DNA from: Bacillota bacterium | GTDB lineage: Bacteria; Bacillota; Bacilli; Paenibacillales; Paenibacillaceae | Assembly (NCBI GenBank): GCA_023418755.1 | Contig: JAEZZE010000243.1 | Location: 1-14,471, forward strand | DNA length: 14,471 bases | Reading direction: 5' to 3' | In this document: positions 6,899 to 13,320 of the stretch, piece after piece | Position numbering within the stretch: the stretch's first letter is position 1 | Layout: every line of letters starts with the position of its first letter | Notes under the pieces: model-generated | Databases searched by the model: none | What the model saw: the letters and a program-made list of their open reading frames with translations, nothing else | What the model was told of the DNA's origin: nothing | Translations under genes and position numbers: made by a program

Positions 6899-7677
6899 GG
6901 GTCAGCGATTCCATGATCCGTTCCGTTCGTACTTTGTCTTCCGACAAGAGCGTATCCCATGCTTCGGAACGCATGAACGAATGGAACGCGAATTCGTTGG
7001 TCGTCATCGATTACGGAAGGATTGTCGGGCTCGTTACGACTCCCCGTATCCGTTCCTCCCACCCGAATCGAATTCTGGCGGACGCCATGACGGCTCCTCC
7101 TTCCGAAGTGACTCCCGACACGCTGGTATGGGATGCGCTGAAGATCATGGATAAACAAAGCTCCGACCATCTGCTGGTCATGGACGAGGGCAAGCTTGCC
7201 GGCTTGCTCGCCCGGGAGAACGTGCTTCTTAAGCTGTCGGAGCTTCGGGATCCGTTATGCGGTTTGTATCGCTCGCCTTACATCCACGCTGTCGGAGAGT
7301 CGTTGCTCAAAAAGCGTCAGCCCTTCCATGTGCTGTTCGTCGACTTGAACGGCTTCGGCGAAATCAACAAACGGTACGGCCATCCGTTCGGAGACGACGT
7401 CATACGCGAATACGCGAACCGAATTTCTTCTATCGCGGTGAAGGAGCGAGACTATTTGTGCCGTTATGCCGGAGACGAATTCGTGCTTATCACTTTGGGA
7501 GACGAGGCGGCAGTAGCCTCGTTCGCCGATTTTTTGGCGCGACCGGTCCAACTCGACAGCGTCGAAATAACCGCGGCGATAGGCTGCGTCTCCGCCCGCG
7601 ACGAATCCGCGTTCTCGCTGATGTTCAGAGAGATCCTAAGCGAAGCCAGCTTGCTCTCCACGTCGTCCAAGCGGTGA
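6895..7677 (+). CDS. CBS-pair plus GGDEF diguanylate cyclase
   Basis: The 260-residue product starts at GTG 6895, supported by GGGAGG about 9 bases upstream. Residues 1-115 form two CBS motifs (VSDSMI...VVIDYGRIVGLVT and LADAMT...LLVMDEGKLAGLLARENV), a Bateman module that usually binds adenine nucleotides. Residues about 123-255 form a GGDEF domain: FVDLNGFGEINKRYGHPFGDD carries the metal Asp (D150), N158 and the GH pair, and the signature loop is AGDEF (192-196), a variant found in active cyclases. The product-inhibition site, normally RxxD, reads KERD (183-186), so feedback may be weakened. The expected reaction is two GTP to cyclic di-GMP, possibly gated by cellular energy state through the CBS pair. 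It is cytosolic. Confidence 0.94.
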   Translation: MRVSDSMIRSVRTLSSDKSVSHASERMNEWNANSLVVIDYGRIVGLVTTPRIRSSHPNRILADAMTAPPSEVTPDTLVWDALKIMDKQSSDHLLVMDEGKLAGLLARENVLLKLSELRDPLCGLYRSPYIHAVGESLLKKRQPFHVLFVDLNGFGEINKRYGHPFGDDVIREYANRISSIAVKERDYLCRYAGDEFVLITLGDEAAVASFADFLARPVQLDSVEITAAIGCVSARDESAFSLMFREILSEASLLSTSSKR

Positions 7678-7698
7678 TCCGCCGACGGACGGCCGAAG

Positions 7699-7732
7699 AA
7701 AAAAGGCTCCGTCCGTCGCGGGACGGGGAGCC
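7699..7732 (-). terminator. Terminator of the flavin monooxygenase gene
   Basis: In minus-strand sense a GC-rich stem (arms 7705-7714 and 7721-7732, with a 2-base bulge) is followed by six T (A6 at 7699-7704). It lies directly behind the stop at 7736. An overlapping perfect 10-bp inverted repeat, 7683-7692 with 7709-7718, may additionally stop plus-strand transcripts from the cyclase operon but lacks a T tract in that direction. Confidence 0.8.
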
Positions 7733-7735
7733 CGG

Positions 7736-8728
7736 TCATTCAAATGCCTCCGCTATATACCTGTAGGAGCGAACCCGCTTCTCGAAATCGTGAATATGCG
7801 AGACGATCATCAGCTCGTCCAAGTGAAGCCGATCCGCATAGCGCTTGAGCGCTTCCTTCACTTGTCCCGGCGTGCCGATAAAACGGCGGGTCCGCATCTG
7901 TTCGAGCATCTGCTGCTCGGCAAGGGAATACGGATACTCCGATGCCGTCTTCACCGAAGGCATGAAGCGCAGCTCCTGGCCGGTAAGCAGCTTAAGAAAG
8001 AATAGCTCGTTGCTTCGCGCCAGCTGCCGCGCTTCTTCTTCCGTGTCCGCGCATACCGCCATAACGGCTGCAAGGGCTTTGGGCTGCGCACAGTAGGTCG
8101 ATGGCTGAAAATACGAGTTGTAATGCTGAAGCGGTTCGTCGCCGGCCGCGCCGAAAAACTGCGCGAACGCATACGGCGCCCCGAGCTGCGCCGCGATCTT
8201 GGCTGTGCCGTCGCTGGAGCCGAGCAGCCACAGCTCGGGCATGCCCTCCGTCTCGGGAAACGCCCGCAGTCCGGAAAACCGGTGACTGCCCGGGTTGTCG
8301 TCTTTCAAATAATGATACAGATCGATGATCTGCTGCGGATACGGATCGACGTCGTACCTCTTATGCTCCTGCAGCGCCCTTGTGGCGATCGGCGTTCCTC
8401 CCGGCGCCCTCCCCAGGCCCATGTCGATGCGGCCGGGATGCAGCGCCTCCAGCAGCTTAAAATTCTCCGCGACCTTGTAAGCGCTATAATGCGGCAGCAT
8501 AATGCCGCCCGATCCGACGCGAATCGTCTTCGTGCGCGCGGCGATGTGGGCGATCAGAACTTCCGGGCTGGAGGAAGCCAGCGCGGCGCTTCCGTGATGC
8601 TCGGATACCCAGAACCGATAATAGCCGAGCTTCTCCGTCTCCCGCGCGAGCGCCACCGTCTCGTCCAAGGCGTCCCTGACGGACCTGCCTTCATTGACGT
8701 GGGAGTGTTCGAGAACGCTAAGTTTCAT
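7736..8728 (-). CDS. LLM-class flavin-dependent oxidoreductase (luciferase-family group 1)
   Basis: The 330-residue protein has the bacterial-luciferase-like TIM-barrel pattern of the 'luciferase family oxidoreductase, group 1' set: KLSVLEHSHV at strand 1, YYRFWVSEHHGSAALASSSPEVL (the E-H-H motif), IRVGSGGIMLPHYSAYKVAENFKLLEALHPGRIDMGLGRAPG, LWLLGSSDGTAKIAAQLGAPYAFA, and a C-terminal FIGTPGQVKEALKRYADRLHLDELMIVSHIHDFEKR. Such enzymes use reduced FMN and oxygen, or act as flavin-dependent reductases; the substrate is unknown. The length is typical. The ATG at 8728 has GGAGG about 12 bases upstream, with the palindrome GCTTCGAAGC between RBS and start, so initiation may be weak or structured. 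It is flanked by a clear terminator and is apparently monocistronic. Confidence 0.92.
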   Translation of the reverse strand: MKLSVLEHSHVNEGRSVRDALDETVALARETEKLGYYRFWVSEHHGSAALASSSPEVLIAHIAARTKTIRVGSGGIMLPHYSAYKVAENFKLLEALHPGRIDMGLGRAPGGTPIATRALQEHKRYDVDPYPQQIIDLYHYLKDDNPGSHRFSGLRAFPETEGMPELWLLGSSDGTAKIAAQLGAPYAFAQFFGAAGDEPLQHYNSYFQPSTYCAQPKALAAVMAVCADTEEEARQLARSNELFFLKLLTGQELRFMPSVKTASEYPYSLAEQQMLEQMRTRRFIGTPGQVKEALKRYADRLHLDELMIVSHIHDFEKRVRSYRYIAEAFE

Positions 8729-8783
8729 GTTGCTTCGAAGCCTCCATGCTTCATTAGTGGGCGTTCTTCAAGCCTAAGCGGCC

Positions 8784-8801
8784 CCCGCCTTCCTTGGCGG
8801 G
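8784..8801. repeat. Hairpin flanked by a direct repeat in the monooxygenase leader
   Basis: CCCGCC (8784-8789) and GGCGGG (8796-8801) form a perfect 6-bp stem. It is bracketed by the near-identical 9-mers CCTAAGCGG (8773-8781) and CTTAAGCGG (8806-8814). Confidence 0.5.
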
Positions 8802-8816
8802 AACACTTAAGCGGAG

Positions 8817-8859
8817 ACATTCCGGATAAGGAAAATGAAAGTTATCTTTACCGGAATGT
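8817..8859. repeat. 43-bp inverted repeat between monooxygenase and ppaC genes
   Basis: The outer arms ACATTCCGG (8817-8825) and CCGGAATGT (8851-8859) are perfect, and an inner GATAA/TTATC pair continues the symmetry with a small internal loop. It has no T tract. It could be an operator or a structured leader for the minus-strand monooxygenase gene. Confidence 0.6.
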
Positions 8860-8867
8860 GCGCGAAG

Positions 8868-8887
8868 AGCCCGCGAAACCGCGGGCC
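8868..8887 (-). terminator. Terminator-like hairpin behind ppaC
   Basis: GCCCGCG (8869-8875) and CGCGGGC (8880-8886) form a perfect GC stem with a 4-base loop, 13 bases beyond the ppaC stop. In minus sense only TCTTC follows, so it is a weak intrinsic terminator at best. Confidence 0.45.
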
Positions 8888-8899
8888 CTCCCGTAACCG

Positions 8900-9832
8900 T
8901 TAGCGTTTGTTGAAGATGTCGGTCAGAACGGGAACGATCTGCGACTTGCGCGAAACGACGCCTTTCAAGAACGCGCGGTTGTTCTCGATCTTGACGCCGT
9001 ACGCTTCTTCGACCGCGTTCGCCGCTTTGCCGAGCGCCAGGCCGACGGAATCGTTATTCAGGATGTCGGTAACGACGAACAGGAACAAGTCCAGCGACTT
9101 CTCGTTGATAATGTTCGTCAGCGCATCTTCCAGTTCGGCTTGCTTGGACAGCACGTCGTTCACGTCCACCGCGTTCACTTGGGCGATCTCGACTTTCGCT
9201 TGGCCCATCTGGAACTCCTTGGCGTCCAGGGAGATAAGCTGCGCGATCGTTTTGTCGCTCAGGTCGGCGCCGGCTTTCAGCATATCCAGACCGTAGCTCT
9301 CGGCGTCGACGCCGGCAATCGCGGCCAATTCCTTGGCTGCAGCCACGTCTTGCTCCGTGCAGGTCGGGGATTTGAACAGCAAGGAATCCGAGATGATCGC
9401 GGACAGCATCAGACCGGCGACGTTCGCGGGAACGGTCTTGCCGTTCTCCTTGTACAGCTTGAGCAGAATCGTCGCGGTGCAGCCGACCGGCTCCGCGCGG
9501 TAGTACAGAGGAGCGCTCGTCTCGAAGTTGGCGATCCGGTGGTGGTCGATGACCTCGAGCACCGTCGTTTGATCGATGTCGGAGGCGCTTTGCTGACGCT
9601 CGTTATGATCGACGAGAATGACGCCTTTGGCTTCGCCGGCAACCGTCTCGACAAGACGCGGGGCCGCGAACCCGAACTTGTCGAGCGCATATTGGGTTTC
9701 GCCGCTGACGGCGCCCAGGCGAACCGCTTCGACCTCTTCTCCCAACTGGGTTTTCAAATCCGCGTAAGCAATAGCAGAACAAATCGTATCCGTATCCGGA
9801 TTTTTGTGACCGAAAATCAATACTTTGCTCAT
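8900..9832 (-). CDS. ppaC: Manganese-dependent inorganic pyrophosphatase (family II)
   Basis: The 310-residue enzyme hydrolyses pyrophosphate to two phosphates, pulling biosynthetic reactions forward in the cytosol. It is a two-domain DHH phosphoesterase of family II. Metal ligands fall exactly where expected: H9, D13 and D15 in GHKNPDTD, D75 in VDHNE, H97 in DHHR and D149 in SDSLLFKSPT. The substrate-binding SRKSQ near the C-terminus matches the SRKKQ motif. The length agrees with B. subtilis PpaC (309). The ATG at 9832 is chosen over one five codons upstream because GAGGAG stands 7 bases before it and MSKVLIFGHKNPDTD is the canonical start. A sigma-A-type promoter precedes it and a GC hairpin follows. 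Confidence 0.97.
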   Translation of the reverse strand: MSKVLIFGHKNPDTDTICSAIAYADLKTQLGEEVEAVRLGAVSGETQYALDKFGFAAPRLVETVAGEAKGVILVDHNERQQSASDIDQTTVLEVIDHHRIANFETSAPLYYRAEPVGCTATILLKLYKENGKTVPANVAGLMLSAIISDSLLFKSPTCTEQDVAAAKELAAIAGVDAESYGLDMLKAGADLSDKTIAQLISLDAKEFQMGQAKVEIAQVNAVDVNDVLSKQAELEDALTNIINEKSLDLFLFVVTDILNNDSVGLALGKAANAVEEAYGVKIENNRAFLKGVVSRKSQIVPVLTDIFNKR

Positions 9833-9866
9833 TTTCTTGCTCCTCATCTATGATATTGGCGAGAAA

Positions 9867-9896
9867 AGTATACCGCAAAAGCGGCTTCGGAATCAA
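9867..9896 (-). promoter_or_regulatory. Sigma-A-type promoter of ppaC
   Basis: On the minus strand TTGATT (9891-9896) is separated by 18 bases from TATACT (9867-9872), about 35 bases before the ppaC start. A small CCGC/GCGG dyad lies in the spacer. Confidence 0.6.
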
Positions 9897-9933
9897 GACA
9901 AAGACCGCTCTATTCCGATAGACTTACCTTCTC

Positions 9934-9947
9934 TTTGTCTGGACAAA
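9934..9947. promoter_or_regulatory. Dyad TTTGTC-TG-GACAAA in the ppaC/alkA divergent region
   Basis: Perfect 6-bp arms surround a 2-base centre. A third half-site, GACAAAG, lies at 9897-9903, immediately upstream of the ppaC -35. It looks like a repressor or activator site, but I cannot assign it to a known regulator. Confidence 0.35.
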
Positions 9948-9983
9948 ACCGCAACATATCTAAACCCGTCGGCGTCAGTTTTA

Positions 9984-9992
9984 TGGTACAAC
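9984..9992 (+). promoter_or_regulatory. Possible extended -10 of the DNA glycosylase gene
   Basis: TGGTACAAC (TGn followed by a 4-of-6 -10) lies about 40 bases before the ATG at 10032. No -35 is convincing. Confidence 0.3.
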
Positions 9993-10031
9993 TAAAGAGG
10001 TTTATCCGAATAGAGAGGAGAGCGGCACCCT

Positions 10032-10922
10032 ATGAGCCGAAAGATCCGCATTCCCGTCCCTGCCGAATTCGACTTTTCCGTTAATCTGGACTATCTGTCG
10101 CGGTCTCCCGACGAGAGTCTGTACCGAATCCGCGACGGCCGGCTCTACAAGGCGATTCCCGCGGGCTCCCGCACGGCCTTCTTCGAAGTCGGCGCGGAGG
10201 CGGGCTGCCTGGTCGTTCGCCCGTTGGACGAGGAGCCATGGAGCGACGAGGTCGAGCAAGCGGCCGTCGCCTACGCGAGAGATTGGTTCGATCTCGACAA
10301 CGATCTCTCCCCTTTCTACGATATGGCAAGCCGAGATCCGATTCTTCGCGACGTCGTCTCCCGGCTGTACGGCCTTCGCAACATGGGGATTCCCGATTTG
10401 TTCGAAGCGCTCTGCTGGGGCATTATCGGGCAGCAGATCAACTTGGCGTTCGCGTACACGCTCAAGAGGCGATTCGTCGAGTCGTTCGGGCGGCGGGTCC
10501 GGCACGGGGACGTCGACTGCTGGCTGTTCCCGGAGCCCCGGGACATTGCCGAACTGGTCGTCGGCGATATAACGGCGCTGAAAATGACGACGAAAAAAGC
10601 CGAATATTTGATCGGCGTCGCGCGTCTGATCGCGGACGGAGAGCTCGGCAGAGCCATGCTGCAGAAGGGCGATTTCCGCTCCGCGGAAAAAAGGCTCGTC
10701 TCGATCCGCGGCATCGGTCCCTGGACGGCCAACTACGTGCTGATGAGATGCCTGCGCTATCCGTCCGCTTTTCCGATCGACGACGTCGGCCTGCACAATG
10801 CGATCAAATCGGTGCTGCGGATGGAACAAAAGCCGACCGCAGCCCGGATCAAGGAGCTGGCGGTCGGCTGGCAAGGCTGGGAAGCCTATGCGACGTTCTA
10901 CCTGTGGCGCGTGCTTTATTAG
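10032..10922 (+). CDS. alkA: DNA-3-methyladenine glycosylase, AlkA type
   Basis: The 296-residue protein removes alkylated bases (3-methyladenine and relatives) from DNA as the first step of base excision repair. An N-terminal AlkA_N-like beta domain (about 1-95) is followed by a helix-hairpin-helix GPD glycosylase domain. GQQINLAFAYTLKRRFVE (about 133-150) is the typical helix, RGIGPWTANYVLMR (226-239) is the hairpin that binds the DNA backbone, and FPIDDVGLHNA holds the catalytic aspartate (D251 by alignment with E. coli AlkA D238). The length and the C-terminal GWEAYATFYLWR match Bacillus AlkA proteins more than the paralogue YfjP, which is an alternative name. The ATG at 10032 has AGGAG about 11 bases upstream. 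No ada gene is adjacent. Confidence 0.92.
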   Translation: MSRKIRIPVPAEFDFSVNLDYLSRSPDESLYRIRDGRLYKAIPAGSRTAFFEVGAEAGCLVVRPLDEEPWSDEVEQAAVAYARDWFDLDNDLSPFYDMASRDPILRDVVSRLYGLRNMGIPDLFEALCWGIIGQQINLAFAYTLKRRFVESFGRRVRHGDVDCWLFPEPRDIAELVVGDITALKMTTKKAEYLIGVARLIADGELGRAMLQKGDFRSAEKRLVSIRGIGPWTANYVLMRCLRYPSAFPIDDVGLHNAIKSVLRMEQKPTAARIKELAVGWQGWEAYATFYLWRVLY

Positions 10923-10975
10923 CGGAATCCTTACCCCGACGGGGGCGCGTCAAGCCTTCCCGGGTCGGGTCGGGC

Positions 10976-11953
10976 TCACAGCTCCGACAAGTAGCTGCCG
11001 TAACCTTCCTCCTCCATCCGATCCTTGGGAATAAATCGCAAGGAAGCGGAGTTGATGCAATAGCGCAGCCCGCCCGGCATCGGCCCGTCGTCGAACACGT
11101 GGCCGAGATGCGAGTCGGCTTCGCGGCTTCTCACTTCGATTCTGTACATGCCATGGGTGAAGTCCTGACGCTCCCGAATGTTGCCTCCGTGCAGCGGCTT
11201 CGAGAAGCTCGGCCATCCGCAGCCCGCGTCGAACTGATCGCGGGAGCTGAACAGCGGTTCCCCGGATACGATGTCGACGTAGATGCCTTGCTCTGTATTA
11301 TCGTAGAATTCGTTGCGGAACGGAGGCTCGGTCGCATTGTTCTGCGTCACCTCGAATTGCATCGGCGTAAGCCTCAGGCGCAGCTCCCTGTGCAGCTCCT
11401 CCTTGTCCTTCACCGTATCCCAGTGTCGATCGATGAACGCGTCGCGGCCGGAGCCGTGGCGATAATACTTGTATCTGAGCGGATTTTTGCGGTGATAATC
11501 CTGATGGTATTCTTCCGCGGCGTAGAACTCGGCCGCCGGCTCGATCGCGACCGCGATCGGCTTGTCGAACCGCCCGCTCTGCTGCAGTTCCTCCTTGGAC
11601 GCTTCGGCCTCCAGGCGCTGCTGCTCGTCGTGGTAGAATATAACGGGACGATAGGACGATCCCCGATCGTGAAATTGCCCTTCCGCGTCGGTCGGATCGA
11701 CCGATCGCCAATAGATGTCGAGCAGCTTGCCGTACGGGAAAATTCCCGGATCGTACGTAATTTGCACCGCCTCCGTATGCCCGGTCGTCTCCGAGCACAC
11801 TTCCTCGTAAGTCGGATTGACGGTATGGCCTCCGGTATAGCCGGATACGATGCCGTGAATGCCGGGCAGCTCCTCGAACGGCGTCACCATGCACCAGAAG
11901 CATCCGCCGGCGAATGTCGCCTTATGAGTCGACGGTCGCGCGTTGTTTTCCAT
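10976..11953 (-). CDS. msrAB: Bifunctional methionine sulfoxide reductase MsrA-MsrB
   Basis: The 325-residue fusion repairs oxidised methionine, with MsrA acting on the S epimer and MsrB on the R epimer. The MsrA domain (about 10-160) has the active-site GCFWC and the EYHQDY segment. The MsrB domain (about 185-320) has EFYDNTEQGIYVDIVSGEPLFSS, the resolving-type cysteine in GCGWPSF and the catalytic cysteine in RYCINSASLRF. The two CxxC zinc pairs of many MsrB proteins are absent, a common zinc-free form. No signal peptide is seen, so it acts in the cytosol. The ATG at 11953 has AAGGAG 7-8 bases upstream; the frame continues further upstream but without homology. It converges on alkA with a 53-base gap and is divergent from the hydrolase gene. 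Confidence 0.96.
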   Translation of the reverse strand: MENNARPSTHKATFAGGCFWCMVTPFEELPGIHGIVSGYTGGHTVNPTYEEVCSETTGHTEAVQITYDPGIFPYGKLLDIYWRSVDPTDAEGQFHDRGSSYRPVIFYHDEQQRLEAEASKEELQQSGRFDKPIAVAIEPAAEFYAAEEYHQDYHRKNPLRYKYYRHGSGRDAFIDRHWDTVKDKEELHRELRLRLTPMQFEVTQNNATEPPFRNEFYDNTEQGIYVDIVSGEPLFSSRDQFDAGCGWPSFSKPLHGGNIRERQDFTHGMYRIEVRSREADSHLGHVFDDGPMPGGLRYCINSASLRFIPKDRMEEEGYGSYLSEL

Positions 11954-11999
11954 GTCGAAGCTCCTTCCCGTTTCCATTTGTCGCTTGCGTTCTGCTTCT

Positions 12000-12028
12000 A
12001 TTGTAATCAATATCGGGCTCGATTCCAA
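12000..12028 (-). promoter_or_regulatory. Sigma-A promoter of msrAB
   Basis: On the minus strand TTGGAA (12023-12028), a 17-base spacer and TACAAT (12000-12005) form a good sigma-A promoter about 47 bases before the msrAB start. One arm of a perfect 10-bp inverted repeat (12012-12021) lies inside the spacer. Confidence 0.7.
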
Positions 12029-12064
12029 TCCGGCGAATGCGTTCCTCTCGCCCGCGAGCCCGAT
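12012..12064. promoter_or_regulatory. Paired 10-bp inverted arms across the msrAB/hydrolase divergent promoters
   Basis: ATCGGGCTCG (12012-12021) and CGAGCCCGAT (12055-12064) are perfect inverted copies 43 bp apart centre to centre, about four helical turns. The left arm is in the spacer of the msrAB promoter. The right arm is just upstream of a candidate plus-strand -10, TATGAT (12071-12076). The geometry suits a regulator acting on both promoters, possibly by looping. Confidence 0.45.
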
Positions 12065-12122
12065 TTCGGATATGATGAATCTAAAAGGAAAAAAGGCTCC
12101 CCCGAACGAGGAGGAATGGCGG

Positions 12123-12968
12123 ATGGGCATGAACACGATGGAATGGCGATGCAAGGACGAAACCCGCATGCACGCTTGCGAGTGGAGTCCGGATTCCTTC
12201 GGCGGCAAGCCGCGGGCGGTCGTCGGCCTCGTCCACGGCATGGGCGAGCATTCGGGTCGTTACGCCCACTTGGCGGAAATGCTGAACGCCGAAGGTTACG
12301 CCGTGCTGGCGTTCGATCAAAGAGGCCATGGCAAGACGAATGGCAAGCGCGGGCACGTGCCGGCTTACGAATCGCTGCTGGAGGGCGTCGACCTCCTGCT
12401 GGACGAAGCGCGGCGGAAATATCCCGGCGTTCCCTTGTTTCTGTACGGCCACAGCATGGGCGGCAACGTGACCCTGAACTATTTGCTGCGGAGGCAGCCC
12501 GACGTTCGCGGGGCGATCGTAACGGGGCCGTGGCTGAAGCTGGCGTTCAAGCCTCCTTCGCTGCAAGCGATCGTAGGCAAAATCGTGGAGCAGGTCTATC
12601 CGGCCTACACGAACAATCGGCCGATGGTCGCGGAGAACTTGACGACCGACCCGGCGATGATCGAGCGGTACGTGAACGATCCGCTCGGGCACGGGCAGAT
12701 CACGGCGCGGTTCTTCTTCGGCGTGCAGAAAGCAGGTCTGTGGGCGCTTCATCATGCCTATATGCTGCAGGTACCTCTGCTGCTCATGCATGGAGGCGAC
12801 GACAAGGTCACTTCGATCCATGCGAGCAAGGAATTCGCAAGCAAAGCCGGGAGACGCGTCGATTGGCGGGAATGGACGGATTTCAAGCACGAGCTTCATA
12901 ACGAAACGCGGCGAGAGGAAGTGTTCGCCGTCGTGCGCCGATGGATCGCGGAGCAGTTGAACGGATGA
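12123..12968 (+). CDS. Alpha/beta hydrolase, monoacylglycerol lipase / serine aminopeptidase S33 type
   Basis: The 281-residue protein belongs to the lysophospholipase/monoglyceride lipase group of alpha/beta hydrolases. GLVHGMGEHSGRY (about 35-47) forms the oxyanion region, AFDQRGHGKT follows, GHSMGG holds the nucleophile S111, HGGDDKVT the acid (D226 or D227) and FKHELHNE the histidine H256. Such enzymes hydrolyse monoacylglycerols or lysophospholipids; the true substrate is unknown. There is no signal peptide. The ATG at 12123 is chosen because GAGGA lies 7-8 bases upstream and the next residues begin the first strand; the frame is open upstream but without a conserved sequence. The last 22 codons lie in the first copy of a 77-bp tandem duplication. 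Confidence 0.93.
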   Translation: MGMNTMEWRCKDETRMHACEWSPDSFGGKPRAVVGLVHGMGEHSGRYAHLAEMLNAEGYAVLAFDQRGHGKTNGKRGHVPAYESLLEGVDLLLDEARRKYPGVPLFLYGHSMGGNVTLNYLLRRQPDVRGAIVTGPWLKLAFKPPSLQAIVGKIVEQVYPAYTNNRPMVAENLTTDPAMIERYVNDPLGHGQITARFFFGVQKAGLWALHHAYMLQVPLLLMHGGDDKVTSIHASKEFASKAGRRVDWREWTDFKHELHNETRREEVFAVVRRWIAEQLNG

Positions 12969-13052
12969 TGCGATCTAACGAAACGCGGCGAGAGGAAGTG
13001 TTCCCCGTCGTGCGCCGATGGATCGCGGAGCAGTTGAACGGATGACGCTATG
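12899..13052 (+). repeat. 77-bp tandem duplication of the hydrolase 3' end
   Basis: Copy 1 is 12899-12975 and copy 2 is 12976-13052, directly abutting. I count four mismatches in 77: one inside the coding part (TTCGCC versus TTCCCC) and three after the stop. Copy 2 repeats the last 22 codons and the TGA, but lies behind the stop and out of frame (77 is not a multiple of 3), so it is untranslated. Confidence 0.92.
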
Positions 13053-13054
13053 AA

Positions 13055-13111
13055 GCTGTTCCATAAATAGGGGCCTACAAGATGGGTGAGGAAAAAGGGG
13101 CTGTCCCATAA
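13055..13111. repeat. Two 12-bp IS-end-like direct repeats
   Basis: GCTGTTCCATAA (13055-13066) and GCTGTCCCATAA (13100-13111) differ at one base. The second sits in AAAAAGGGGCTGTCCCATAA, which resembles insertion-sequence terminal repeats common in Paenibacillaceae. No transposase remains, so this would be at most a relic or an excision footprint. Confidence 0.35.
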
Positions 13112-13182
13112 GCAGAGTAGCTTGAGATGAGCGATAGACAAAGTAGGGACATGTATCTCCTGAAGACCTAATCATGACCCCC

Positions 13183-13214
13183 AACGATTCAACGATTCAA
13201 CAATTCAACGATTC
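13183..13214. repeat. Octamer tandem repeat (AACGATTC) x4
   Basis: Four contiguous 8-bp units, with one substitution in the third (AACAATTC). It is followed by the dyad TTCCAA-CGAA-TTGGAA (13212-13227), whose left arm overlaps the last unit. The 8-bp period is not a multiple of three, so it is not a coding repeat. Confidence 0.85.
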
Positions 13215-13320
13215 CAACGAATTGGAAAACCTAATTTTTAACAAAGTACTGTATGTTAGGCGATAATTTGCTTCCGAACAGGCTTAAATTTCATACACAA
13301 GGTAGAAACAGGGCGAAACG

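Larger units (their letters stand above)
12969..13320. other. 352-base stretch without a gene between hydrolase and repeat array
   Basis: It holds the second duplication copy, the IS-end-like repeats, the octamer repeat and an AT-richer stretch (13215-13310) without a credible open frame. No clear terminator for the hydrolase gene is seen. Confidence 0.7.

Noticed and set aside
9908..10015. CTCTATTC / GAATAGAG inverted pair flanking the alkA leader
   Set aside because: An 8-bp match separated by about 90 bases is likely by chance in a region this long.
10002..10874. Minus-strand 290-codon frame opposite alkA
   Set aside because: It is antisense to a gene with clear HhH-GPD motifs, with no RBS or recognisable domain.
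10934..10974. CCCGAC/GTCGGG symmetry between alkA and msrAB as a bidirectional terminator
   Set aside because: The short stem has alternative registers, a long loop and no T tract on either side.
10238..12901. Very long plus-strand open frame (887 codons)
   Set aside because: It overlaps alkA out of frame, runs antisense to msrAB and overlaps the hydrolase out of frame. All three have clear family motifs; the long frame is a product of GC-rich codon use and has low-complexity arginine-rich content.
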